Origin: Clostridiales bacterium
GTDB lineage: Bacteria; Bacillota; Clostridia; Lachnospirales; Lachnospiraceae
DNA length: 49,771 nt
NCBI GenBank assembly: GCA_029007785.1
Contig: JAQXIM010000001.1
Span: 1-49,771, forward strand
Reading direction: 5' to 3'
Shown: positions 43,746 through 49,771 of the stretch, piece after piece
Layout of the letters: the number at the start of each line of letters is the position of its first letter
Position numbering within the stretch: position 1 is the first letter of the stretch
Program-made: the position numbers and the translations under genes
Notes under the pieces: generated by a model
The model's input: only the letters and a program-made list of their open reading frames with translations
Told to the model about the DNA's origin: nothing
Database searches by the model: none

Positions 43746-43913
43746 TTAGTTTTTGTTTTTTTTATCGCAATATATCACATTTTTATTTTTTGCATTATAA
43801 TATGAGACAAGGGACAAATAGACATAAAAATATATGCAGTGCACGTAAAAATCGACGTTGGCTTATTGATTTTCCATCCTGCCAACCAGCAGAAAAAGAA
43901 AAGGAGCGTAAAA

Positions 43914-44537
43914 ATGGAACTTCGTGATAAAAATGGATTAACCGAAAAAGAATATATGGCACAGTACAAGAGAGGCAGCTGGCCTCTTCCCTCCGTCACT
44001 GCCGACCAGGTTTTATTAAGCAAGGAAGAAGATGGCTATGATATCCTTCTCATTCGCCGTGGCGGCCATCCCTGCCTGAATCAGTGGGCACTGCCCGGAG
44101 GTTTTTTGAATGAGCAGGAACCTCCTCTCCATGCTGCCGCCAGAGAATTATTGGAAGAAACAGGTCTGGAAGGAATTTCCTCTGTTCTTCTGGGAGTATT
44201 CGGAGATCCGGGACGTGATATCCGGGGCTGGACGATCACCTGTGCCTATTGTTCCCTGGTAGATCGGACAAAAATCAAGCCCCAGGCAGGCGATGATGCC
44301 AAAGATGCCCAATGGTTTCATCTGTCCTGGAAGAAGGAAGATCATCAGTGGAAAATTCAGCTGGAAAGAGAGGATACCGTTCTGAGTGCCGTTCTCACCT
44401 CCACTCTCCATCGAAATGCTCTGGGAACAGATATTTCCTTTGAGATTCTCGAAAATCAGGGCCTGGCCTTTGACCATGCAAAAATCATCGCCACAGCTAT
44501 CCATCGGATGGAAAATTCATATGATACGTTTTCCTGA
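43914..44537 (+). CDS. Nudix hydrolase
   Basis: 207 aa from ATG 43914 behind AAGGAG. The full Nudix box is GGFLNEQEPPLHAAARELLE plus ETGL (G-x5-E-x7-RELxEExGL). The preceding RRGGHPCLNQWALPGGF and following FGDPGRDIRGWTI match ADP-ribose/NAD-type or NrtR-like Nudix domains. The C-terminal FDHAKIIATAIHRM resembles the end of NrtR-like proteins, but no winged helix is present. Hydrolyses a nucleoside diphosphate derivative. Confidence 0.9.
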   Translation: MELRDKNGLTEKEYMAQYKRGSWPLPSVTADQVLLSKEEDGYDILLIRRGGHPCLNQWALPGGFLNEQEPPLHAAARELLEETGLEGISSVLLGVFGDPGRDIRGWTITCAYCSLVDRTKIKPQAGDDAKDAQWFHLSWKKEDHQWKIQLEREDTVLSAVLTSTLHRNALGTDISFEILENQGLAFDHAKIIATAIHRMENSYDTFS

Positions 44538-44558
44538 ATCCGTTCCCGGAAGTTATTC

Positions 44559-44587
44559 TTGTGCTTTCTTCGAGTTTAGAGTAAAAT
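44559..44587 (+). promoter_or_regulatory. Promoter of the DUF1292 gene
   Basis: TTGTGC (44559-44564), 17 bp, TAAAAT (44582-44587), shortly before an AAGGAGG RBS. Confidence 0.6.
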
Positions 44588-44609
44588 AAGAACACAAGGA
44601 GGCTACGCT

Positions 44610-44954
44610 ATGAATTCCACAACAAATCAGATTACTGCCTGCGAACCGGAAGACTGCAGCAGTTGTACTGCGGACTGCTCTTCCCGCATGAATCTCAATG
44701 ACAAAGTAATCGAAATCACCACCGACGAGGGGGAAACGATGCGCTGTCTGGTTGCCTTAAAATATCAAATGGAGCAGCAGGATTACATCGCCGTTATGCC
44801 CCTGAAAGACAATCCGGAGGGTGACATCTATCTTTTCCGTATGATTTTAGACGGAACAAAACTGGACAACATCGAAGATCCCGATGAATATAATCGGGCT
44901 GCTGAAGCATTTGGCATTGCTATGGAAAAGGAGCAAAAGAAGAAATATGAATAG
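44610..44954 (+). CDS. DUF1292-family protein with Cys-rich N-terminus
   Basis: 114 aa. The DUF1292 pattern is visible from about 30 on (VIEITTDEGETMRCLVALKY, DYIAVMPLKDN, GDIYLFRMILDG). The N-terminus holds a Cys cluster (CEPEDCSSCTADCSS) not typical of the domain alone, which could bind a metal or form disulfides. Function unknown. The next gene starts 8 bp before its stop. Confidence 0.85.
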   Translation: MNSTTNQITACEPEDCSSCTADCSSRMNLNDKVIEITTDEGETMRCLVALKYQMEQQDYIAVMPLKDNPEGDIYLFRMILDGTKLDNIEDPDEYNRAAEAFGIAMEKEQKKKYE

Positions 44955-45375
44955 ACAGGAATCCACTACACTTTGGAAAGACAGAAAACACTGGGCCTGG
45001 TTTCCTTTCAGTTTCACCACTTATCGTCTGACCCGGGAACGTCTTTATCAACAGAACGGACTTCTCACAACTCACTACGACGAAACCATGTTGTACAAGG
45101 TCATCGATCTCTGTCTGGAAAGAACATTTATGCAGAAGATCTTCGGCACAGGAACGTTAATTCTGACAACGAGAGCCGATTCCCAGCCTCATATTTACCT
45201 GAAGAATATCAAAGATCCTCTGGAAGTAAAAGAGATCTTTTCCAATGCCATTGAAAGCGAACGCACTCGCAAGAAAGTGATAGGAAAAGAATTCTTCGGA
45301 ACCAACGCCTCTGACCGCGGAGCATATCCGGAGGATGAGGAAGAGAATGTCTGGGGAGATGATGATCATAACTGA
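44947..45375 (+). CDS. Bacterial PH-like (bPH2) domain protein
   Basis: 142 aa from ATG 44947, overlapping the DUF1292 stop by 8 bp. A beta-rich core reads FTTYRLTRERLYQQNGLLTTHYDETMLYKVIDLCLERTF-like strands (in pieces), then GTGTLILTTRADSQPHIYLKNIKDP, which matches bacterial PH (YdbT-type) domains. No TM segment and an acidic tail, so cytoplasmic. Role unknown; coupling with DUF1292 suggests a common complex. Confidence 0.8.
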   Translation: MNRQESTTLWKDRKHWAWFPFSFTTYRLTRERLYQQNGLLTTHYDETMLYKVIDLCLERTFMQKIFGTGTLILTTRADSQPHIYLKNIKDPLEVKEIFSNAIESERTRKKVIGKEFFGTNASDRGAYPEDEEENVWGDDDHN

Positions 45376-45395
45376 ATCATTTGCCAGACCCGGAT

Positions 45396-45429
45396 TGTAT
45401 CATAATCCGGACTGTATTATAATCCGGAC
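45396..45429. repeat. 17-bp tandem duplication
   Basis: TGTATCATAATCCGGAC and TGTATTATAATCCGGAC follow each other and differ at one position. Confidence 0.8.
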
Positions 45430-45444
45430 CAATCAGAAAACAAA

Positions 45445-45492
45445 ATACCCCTGTGACATCATAGAACTGCAGTCGCCGATGTCCAGGGGTAT
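45445..45492. terminator. Bidirectional terminator between bPH2 and rubrerythrin genes
   Basis: ATACCCCTG-GACATC (45445-45460) pairs with GATGTC-AGGGGTAT (45479-45492 region), with a T-rich tail on the plus strand. It separates convergent genes. Confidence 0.8.
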
Positions 45493-45506
45493 CTTTCTTT
45501 TACTTA

Positions 45507-46043
45507 TTAGTAGTTTTCTGCGTGAACTTCAAAATAGCTCTGAGGATGAGCACATACGGGACATACCTGAGGAGCCTTGGTTCCAACTACAATGTGTCCG
45601 CAGTTGCGGCATTCCCATACGGTAACGGTGCTCTTCTCAAATACTGCTGCTGTCTCAACATTCTTCAGAAGGGCACGATATCTTTCCTCATGATGCTTTT
45701 CAATCTCAGCAACCATACGGAATTTGGCAGCCAGAACAGTAAATCCTTCTTCTTCTGCGGTCTTGGCAAAACCTTCATACATGTCGGTCCATTCATAATT
45801 TTCGCCTTCAGCGGCTGCTTTCAGATTTGCTGCCGTATCACCGATGCCTTCCAGTTCTTTAAACCACATCTTTGCATGCTCTTTCTCATTCTCAGCTGTC
45901 TTTAAGAACAGGGCTGCCATTTGCTCGTAACCTTCTTTTTTGGCAACGGATGCAAAATAAGTGTATTTGTTTCTTGCCTGAGATTCTCCAGCGAAAGCTG
46001 CTTCCAGATTTTTCTCTGTCTGAGTTCCTGCGTATTTGCTCAT
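45507..46043 (-). CDS. rbr: Rubrerythrin
   Basis: 178 aa from ATG 46043 (RBS AGGAGG); the longer frame from 46124 overlaps perR and lacks an RBS. N-terminal ferritin-like diiron domain with Glu/His ligands ([35 protein letters not shown]) and a C-terminal rubredoxin domain ([17 protein letters not shown]). It reduces hydrogen peroxide in anaerobes. It lies 62 bp downstream of perR and is part of the PerR regulon. Confidence 0.94.
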   Translation of the reverse strand: MSKYAGTQTEKNLEAAFAGESQARNKYTYFASVAKKEGYEQMAALFLKTAENEKEHAKMWFKELEGIGDTAANLKAAAEGENYEWTDMYEGFAKTAEEEGFTVLAAKFRMVAEIEKHHEERYRALLKNVETAAVFEKSTVTVWECRNCGHIVVGTKAPQVCPVCAHPQSYFEVHAENY

Positions 46044-46105
46044 GAATTTTTCCTCCTTTTTGATTCCCCTTGATATCCGGCAGATACTGGCTGGATTCGG
46101 GAATT

Positions 46106-46468
46106 CTATTGCTTCTCTCTGCATTCATCACAGAGATACATTAGCTTTAGGTCATAGGAATCAATAACAATCCCTGTTTGCTTTTCCAAGATAGAAGTAA
46201 TGTCCTGGAGATACAGATCAGAAATTTTTCCGCACTGCCGACATATCAGATGATCATGACGAAGAGTCTTATCAAATCGATCTGCTGCATTTTCCATAAC
46301 AACTCGACGAATCAAACCGTTTTCACACATGGCGTTGAGATTATTATAAACGGTAGCCAGCACCACTTTCGGAAAGGCTTCCTTCATCTTCATAAAAATC
46401 TGTTCCGCCGTAAGATGTTCGTTGGATTCGTTAACGATTTCCAGAATCTTCCTGGCATACTTAGTCAT
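46106..46468 (-). CDS. perR: Peroxide-responsive Fur-family repressor
   Basis: 120 aa. Winged-helix N-terminus ([20 protein letters not shown] and [15 protein letters not shown]). Metal site sequence [13 protein letters not shown] has the Asp of PerR (not the Fur-type Glu) with H-x-H. Structural zinc pairs CRQC and CDEC. It senses peroxide by His oxidation when Fe is bound. A perfect Per box sits in its own promoter. Confidence 0.9.
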   Translation of the reverse strand: MTKYARKILEIVNESNEHLTAEQIFMKMKEAFPKVVLATVYNNLNAMCENGLIRRVVMENAADRFDKTLRHDHLICRQCGKISDLYLQDITSILEKQTGIVIDSYDLKLMYLCDECREKQ

Positions 46469-46483
46469 ATCAACACTCCAAAC

Positions 46484-46526
46484 TTAGAATTATTCTAATT
46501 TTAATACATCATTTTCAAAATGTCAA
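46484..46526 (-). promoter_or_regulatory. Per box and promoter of perR-rbr
   Basis: TTAGAATTATTCTAA (46484-46498) is a perfect 7-1-7 Per box. It overlaps the -10 TAAAAT (plus 46498-46503); 17 bp upstream lies TTGACA (46521-46526). Repressor binding would block the promoter; peroxide would relieve it. Confidence 0.88.
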
Positions 46527-46583
46527 TGATTTCTCTGCAGATCATTTTCTTTTTATGATTTCTCTGCCAATCATTTTCTATTC
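46526..46583. repeat. 29-bp tandem duplication
   Basis: 46526-46554 and 46555-46583 both begin ATGATTTCTCTGC and differ at few positions. The array begins at the perR -35 and reaches the 3' end of hydE. Confidence 0.85.
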
Positions 46584-46590
46584 CGTTTTA

Positions 46591-47652
46591 TTATTTTTCA
46601 TCCGAATTCCGGGGATAATCCCCCCTGCCCATCTGAACTTCATAACCAATCGCCTCCATTCGCCGGCAAAGATTCTGATAGCTTCTGACAGCTTCTTCCC
46701 CTATACCAATCTTTCCATCATAAAGGCGGTATTTTTCCCGAACCTCCAAAGGAGAAATATTTGGCATAACGATGTTGGCTCCGGCCAGGACTCCCATTTC
46801 CCTTCCCCTGGGATGAATCGATCCCAGGGCCGTTGTCGCCGGCAGAAGAACACGGGGAAACATGAGCCGCAGTATACCCAGCAAATGAAGGGTATCCTCC
46901 AAGGTTCCTGCCGGTTCCGAAGCAAAGCAGGTATCCTGATGGGGAATAAAGGGGCCGATGCCAATCATATGAGGATTCAATTCTTTCATGAACATCAAAT
47001 CCTCTACAATATACTCTGTTTTCTGTTCCGGTGATCCCACCATGATACCGCAGCCGGTCTGAAAACCAATTTCTTTTAAATCCCGAAGACACTGCTGACG
47101 ATGCTCCATACTCATGGTATGGGGATGAAGCTTTCCATAATGAAAAGAATTGGAAGTTTCCTGACGCAGAAGGTATCGATTGGCTCCGGCATCAAAAAAG
47201 GCTTGATAGCTTTCTTTTGCTCGTTCCCCGATGGACAGGGTAATGGCACAATCCGGATAACGATGACGGATTTCTCCAACAATATCGCAGATTCTTTCAT
47301 CGGTAAAATATCCATCTTCCCCGCCCTGGAGCACAAAAGTACGGTAACCAATACGATATCCCTGTTCACAGCAGGCCAGTATCTCTTCTTTCGTCAGGCG
47401 ATAGCGGGTTATATGACAATTGCTTTTTCTGATTCCGCAGTAATAACAGTCATTTCTGCAGTAATTCGTAAATTCAATCAGACCTCGCATGTAAATGCTG
47501 TGTCCATAGTTTTTTATCCGAACTTCCCGGGCATTCGTATAGAGAAACTCTTCCTCTTCGCCGGACCAGGGAGACCGAAGCAGCTGTTCATATCCCTCGG
47601 AAGGCAGATTTTCTTCTTCCCGAAGCTTTTGTATCCACTCAATTTTATTCAT
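46591..47652 (-). CDS. hydE: [FeFe]-hydrogenase H-cluster radical SAM maturase HydE
   Basis: 353 aa from ATG 47652; a longer frame from 47745 has no clear RBS either, so the start is uncertain. Radical SAM motif CRNDCYYCG (C65, C69, C72). HydE/BioB-like signatures: RYRLTKEEILACCEQGYRIG, QGGEDGYFTD, RYLLRQETSN and GIMVGSPEQKTEYIV. HydE supplies the organometallic or dithiolate precursor of the H-cluster. It is 134 bp after hydF in the same direction, with the 19-bp tandem array between. Confidence 0.92.
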   Translation of the reverse strand: MNKIEWIQKLREEENLPSEGYEQLLRSPWSGEEEEFLYTNAREVRIKNYGHSIYMRGLIEFTNYCRNDCYYCGIRKSNCHITRYRLTKEEILACCEQGYRIGYRTFVLQGGEDGYFTDERICDIVGEIRHRYPDCAITLSIGERAKESYQAFFDAGANRYLLRQETSNSFHYGKLHPHTMSMEHRQQCLRDLKEIGFQTGCGIMVGSPEQKTEYIVEDLMFMKELNPHMIGIGPFIPHQDTCFASEPAGTLEDTLHLLGILRLMFPRVLLPATTALGSIHPRGREMGVLAGANIVMPNISPLEVREKYRLYDGKIGIGEEAVRSYQNLCRRMEAIGYEVQMGRGDYPRNSDEK

Positions 47653-47684
47653 AGGTGTTTTACTCATATACATTATTTCTGTTA

Positions 47685-47779
47685 TCACGAATTCTTTCTG
47701 TAATTCCGGATTCTTTCTGTTCTCCTGAAGCATTCCTATTCTCACGAATCCGCTCTGTTCTCAAGGAGCATTTCATTTC
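47685..47779. repeat. 19-bp tandem array between hydF and hydE, five units
   Basis: Units at 47685, 47704, 47723, 47742 and 47761, each 19 bp; on the plus strand they begin TC or TT and include the core TTCTTTCTG or CGCTCTGTTC. The period is not a multiple of 3. The array lies in the hydF-hydE gap just upstream of the likely hydE start. Confidence 0.75.
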
Positions 47780-47786
47780 AGCTTCC

Positions 47787-48998
47787 TTACTCAGGAGTAT
47801 TCATCTCATTCTCCCAAAGCTGGGGGAATATGGATGTACAGCGTCTCAGAATTCCCTGGAAATAGGAAATGGCAATGCCATAATTCGTAAACGGTACTCC
47901 CTGGTCTGCCGCACATTTCATACGGTATCGAACTTCCCTCTCATTCAGCATACAGCCGCCGCAATGAATAATCAGAGAATAGGGAGACAAATCTTCCGGG
48001 AAACCAAGGCCGGAACTCGTTTCAATCTTCAGCTCTGCTCCCGTATACTCTTTCAGCCAGCGGGGAAGCTTCACCGTTCCGATATCATCACACTGACGAT
48101 GGTGAGTGCAGCCCTCTGCAATCAGAACCGTATCACCGTCTTTCAGCTGTTCGATGGCCTGGGCTCCCTTTACCGCTTCCTCAAGAAAGCCTTTATATCT
48201 GGCCATCAGGATAGAAAAGGAAGTCAGAGGAATCTCTGTCGGTATATCTGCCGCAACCCGGGCAAAAGCCTGACTGTCGGTGATGACCATGGCCGGCTTT
48301 TCATTGAATTTTGCAAGAAGCCGGGGGAGCTCCAGTTCCTTGGCACAGATCGCCGTGGCACCGGCATCCAGAATATCACGAACCATCATCTGCTGAGGAA
48401 GAATCAAACGTCCCTTGGGAGCCGCTTTATCAATGGGAATAACGAGGATTACCAGATCATCCGCATGAATCAGATCTCTCACCAGCATCTTCTGATTCGG
48501 CGATTCGATCAAATGGGCCATTTTTTCCTTTAGCTCATAAATACGAATTCCCTGTTCGGCACTAACATAGATTTCGTTTTCCTTTTCTTCCGGAATACTC
48601 TCCAGGAGATCGGATTTATTCCAGACAATCAGATAAGGAATCTCCTTATCCCGAAAAAGCTGAACCAACTCCTGATCACATTCTTTCATTCCGACGGAAC
48701 CATCCACTACCAGAACAGCCAAATCTGTCCGGTTTAATACCTGACGCGTTTTTCGAATCCGCTGTTCCCCCAAACTTCCTTCGTCGTCGAAGCCGGGAGT
48801 ATCAATGATCATGACCGGCCCCAGAGGGAGCAGCTCCATAGCTTTTTTCACCGGATCCGTCGTTGTCCCCCGAACTTCGGAAACAACCGCCAGATCCTGT
48901 CCGGTAACAGCATTCACCAAACTGGACTTACCAGCATTTCTTCTTCCAAAAAAACCAATATGGACACGTTCTCCCGAAGGAGTATCATTCATACCCAT
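47787..48998 (-). CDS. hydF: [FeFe]-hydrogenase H-cluster maturation GTPase HydF
   Basis: 403 aa. GTPase domain: P-loop GRRNAGKS (18-25), GTTTDPV, DTPGFDDEG and WNKSDLL. The C-terminal cluster-binding domain has AEGCTHHRQCDD and HCGGCMLNEREVRY, the Cys/His ligands of the scaffold [4Fe-4S] cluster. HydF carries the diiron precursor to the hydrogenase. RBS AGGAGG; its start is 3 bp past the stop of the nitrogenase-like gene. Confidence 0.95.
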   Translation of the reverse strand: MGMNDTPSGERVHIGFFGRRNAGKSSLVNAVTGQDLAVVSEVRGTTTDPVKKAMELLPLGPVMIIDTPGFDDEGSLGEQRIRKTRQVLNRTDLAVLVVDGSVGMKECDQELVQLFRDKEIPYLIVWNKSDLLESIPEEKENEIYVSAEQGIRIYELKEKMAHLIESPNQKMLVRDLIHADDLVILVIPIDKAAPKGRLILPQQMMVRDILDAGATAICAKELELPRLLAKFNEKPAMVITDSQAFARVAADIPTEIPLTSFSILMARYKGFLEEAVKGAQAIEQLKDGDTVLIAEGCTHHRQCDDIGTVKLPRWLKEYTGAELKIETSSGLGFPEDLSPYSLIIHCGGCMLNEREVRYRMKCAADQGVPFTNYGIAISYFQGILRRCTSIFPQLWENEMNTPE

Positions 48999-49001
48999 TT
49001 C

Positions 49002-49771
49002 TTACACCTCCTTTTCATGATCAAAAACAGTTACCAGGTCCGGCATTTCCCGCCAGAAACAGCGGCCGGAGAAAGACTCGGTCGGCAATGAATAAAAAAC
49101 AGCATCTTTTGGACAGATCGGCTTGTAGAGAGGATCTGCCGCGATAATGGAAAAATGCTGCAGAGCGTTCTCCATTTCCCTTTCTCCCTTAACGGAAAAA
49201 TCCTTTTCTCCCAACAGATTTCCGCACTGCTCCAGAGGGCAGATGACCCTGGCAGAGTATCCGTAACCCACGGAAATGGCCCAGGCCAGGGAAGCCATGG
49301 CAACTGGTTCTCCCACTAAAGCAATTTCCTTTTCTTCGGAAAAAGGCAAAGAGGTTCTGGCAGCTGCTGTCACTTCGCTGATGCCTGTATCCGCTGCCCT
49401 CTCCATTTTTTCACAAAGAATCTTTGTAAAAGCTCCCGTAGGAATGCCGGTTACATAGGGAATTCCATAAGTTTCTTCCATATAAACGGCCAGCCTCATT
49501 CCCACCGCGGAAACGACGAGATTCACCTCTGCCTCGGCAGCTTTCATAAGCTGCGGGAAGGAATCACCCATGGCCCAGCAGGACACGATTTCAAAACCAT
49601 TTTCTTCCAAAACTCTCCGCAGAGACCGGACACTGCCGGGGGCGGCAAAATCCAGGGGAGTCACTCCCAGGAGGTTCACTTTTCTTTTTTCGGACCCCCC
49701 GGAAGACTCGGCCGGCTTCGGCAGAAAACGGCGGGCAATGGCTTCCAGAGCCTGACCGCTTCCCTGAACAT
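49002..49771 (-). CDS. Nitrogenase component 1-like protein (partial, runs off right edge)
   Basis: About 256 codons seen; the frame stays open to the window end, so the 5' part is outside. The visible start-like GTG at 49679 is internal (residues before it read QALEAIARRF). Oxidored_nitro-type features: VNLLGVTPLDF, LRRVLEENGFEIVSCWAMGD, EAEVNLVVSAVGMRLAVYMEETYGIPYV (in parts) and GIPTGAFTKIL. It is the NifD/NifE-type superfamily fold. It is cotranscribed with hydF and hydE. No other nif genes are seen; a metallocofactor role is inference. Confidence 0.8.
   Translation of the reverse strand, partial: VQGSGQALEAIARRFLPKPAESSGGSEKRKVNLLGVTPLDFAAPGSVRSLRRVLEENGFEIVSCWAMGDSFPQLMKAAEAEVNLVVSAVGMRLAVYMEETYGIPYVTGIPTGAFTKILCEKMERAADTGISEVTAAARTSLPFSEEKEIALVGEPVAMASLAWAISVGYGYSARVICPLEQCGNLLGEKDFSVKGEREMENALQHFSIIAADPLYKPICPKDAVFYSLPTESFSGRCFWREMPDLVTVFDHEKEV

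Noticed and set aside
49002-49771. Evidence for nitrogen fixation
   Set aside because: One component 1-like protein without nifH or other nif genes is not enough.

Overview
The window looks like chromosomal DNA of an anaerobic, low-to-mid GC Clostridia species, most likely a Lachnospiraceae-type gut bacterium. The reasons are a monomeric [FeFe]-hydrogenase with hydE/hydF maturation genes, a PerR-rubrerythrin pair, many 4Fe-4S and rubredoxin-like centres, strong AGGAGG-type ribosome binding sites, TTGACA/TATAAT promoters, and Firmicutes families such as DUF1292 and the BspA-like/Big_2 surface protein. No rRNA, tRNA or CRISPR array was seen.

Layout. (1) 1-5 kb is an accessory island. Gene fragments abut at the left edge (a WYL-regulator piece and a UvrD/HelD-helicase tail). 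A minus-strand operon follows: EEP-type phosphodiesterase, B12-type radical SAM enzyme, then a TIR-domain protein with an alpha/alpha-toroid-like C-terminus. A small multi-TM membrane protein lies upstream. This is the best candidate for an undescribed system, possibly defence or nucleotide signalling. (2) 5.3-7.8 kb: an NCS2 purine permease, then remnants of an ABC exporter pair and of a cytidylate-kinase-like gene. (3) 7.9-15.1 kb: a catabolic locus with a GntR/FCD regulator, two palindromic operators (one inside the promoter), a three-gene TRAP transporter, a class III aminotransferase, a D-2-hydroxyacid dehydrogenase and a GNAT acetyltransferase. (4) 15.3-20.6 kb: a surface Big_2 protein and an ABC-2 operon. 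(5) 20.8-25.4 kb: a MITE-like element, a 4Fe-4S membrane protein with ferredoxin, a NifX-FKBP/SlyD fusion, a large hairpin element, an ABC-F ATPase and an XRE-desulfoferrodoxin regulator. (6) 25.7-33.7 kb: a TetR-ABC operon, a second TetR, and an MMPL/RND exporter with its repeat-coil partner protein. (7) 33.9-40.6 kb: Lon-like AAA ATPase, [FeFe]-hydrogenase (group B-like), Gfo/Idh/MocA oxidoreductase, purC and a membrane-anchored C39-like peptidase. (8) 40.8-43.6 kb: NhaC antiporter and NSS symporter. (9) 43.9-45.4 kb: Nudix, DUF1292 and PH-like proteins. (10) 45.5-49.8 kb: rubrerythrin/PerR behind a perfect Per box, then hydE and hydF with a nitrogenase component 1-like protein running off the right edge.

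How the parts connect. The hydrogenase at 35.5 kb needs the maturases encoded at 46.6-49 kb. PerR and rubrerythrin, and possibly the desulfoferrodoxin-fused regulator, protect such oxygen-labile metalloenzymes. A second theme is non-coding: many intergenic spacers carry short degenerate tandem arrays, each with its own period (9, 11, 17, 19, about 22, 26, 29, 36 and 38 bp), and at least three spacers carry long inverted repeats. All calls come from reading the sequence; no database search was run.
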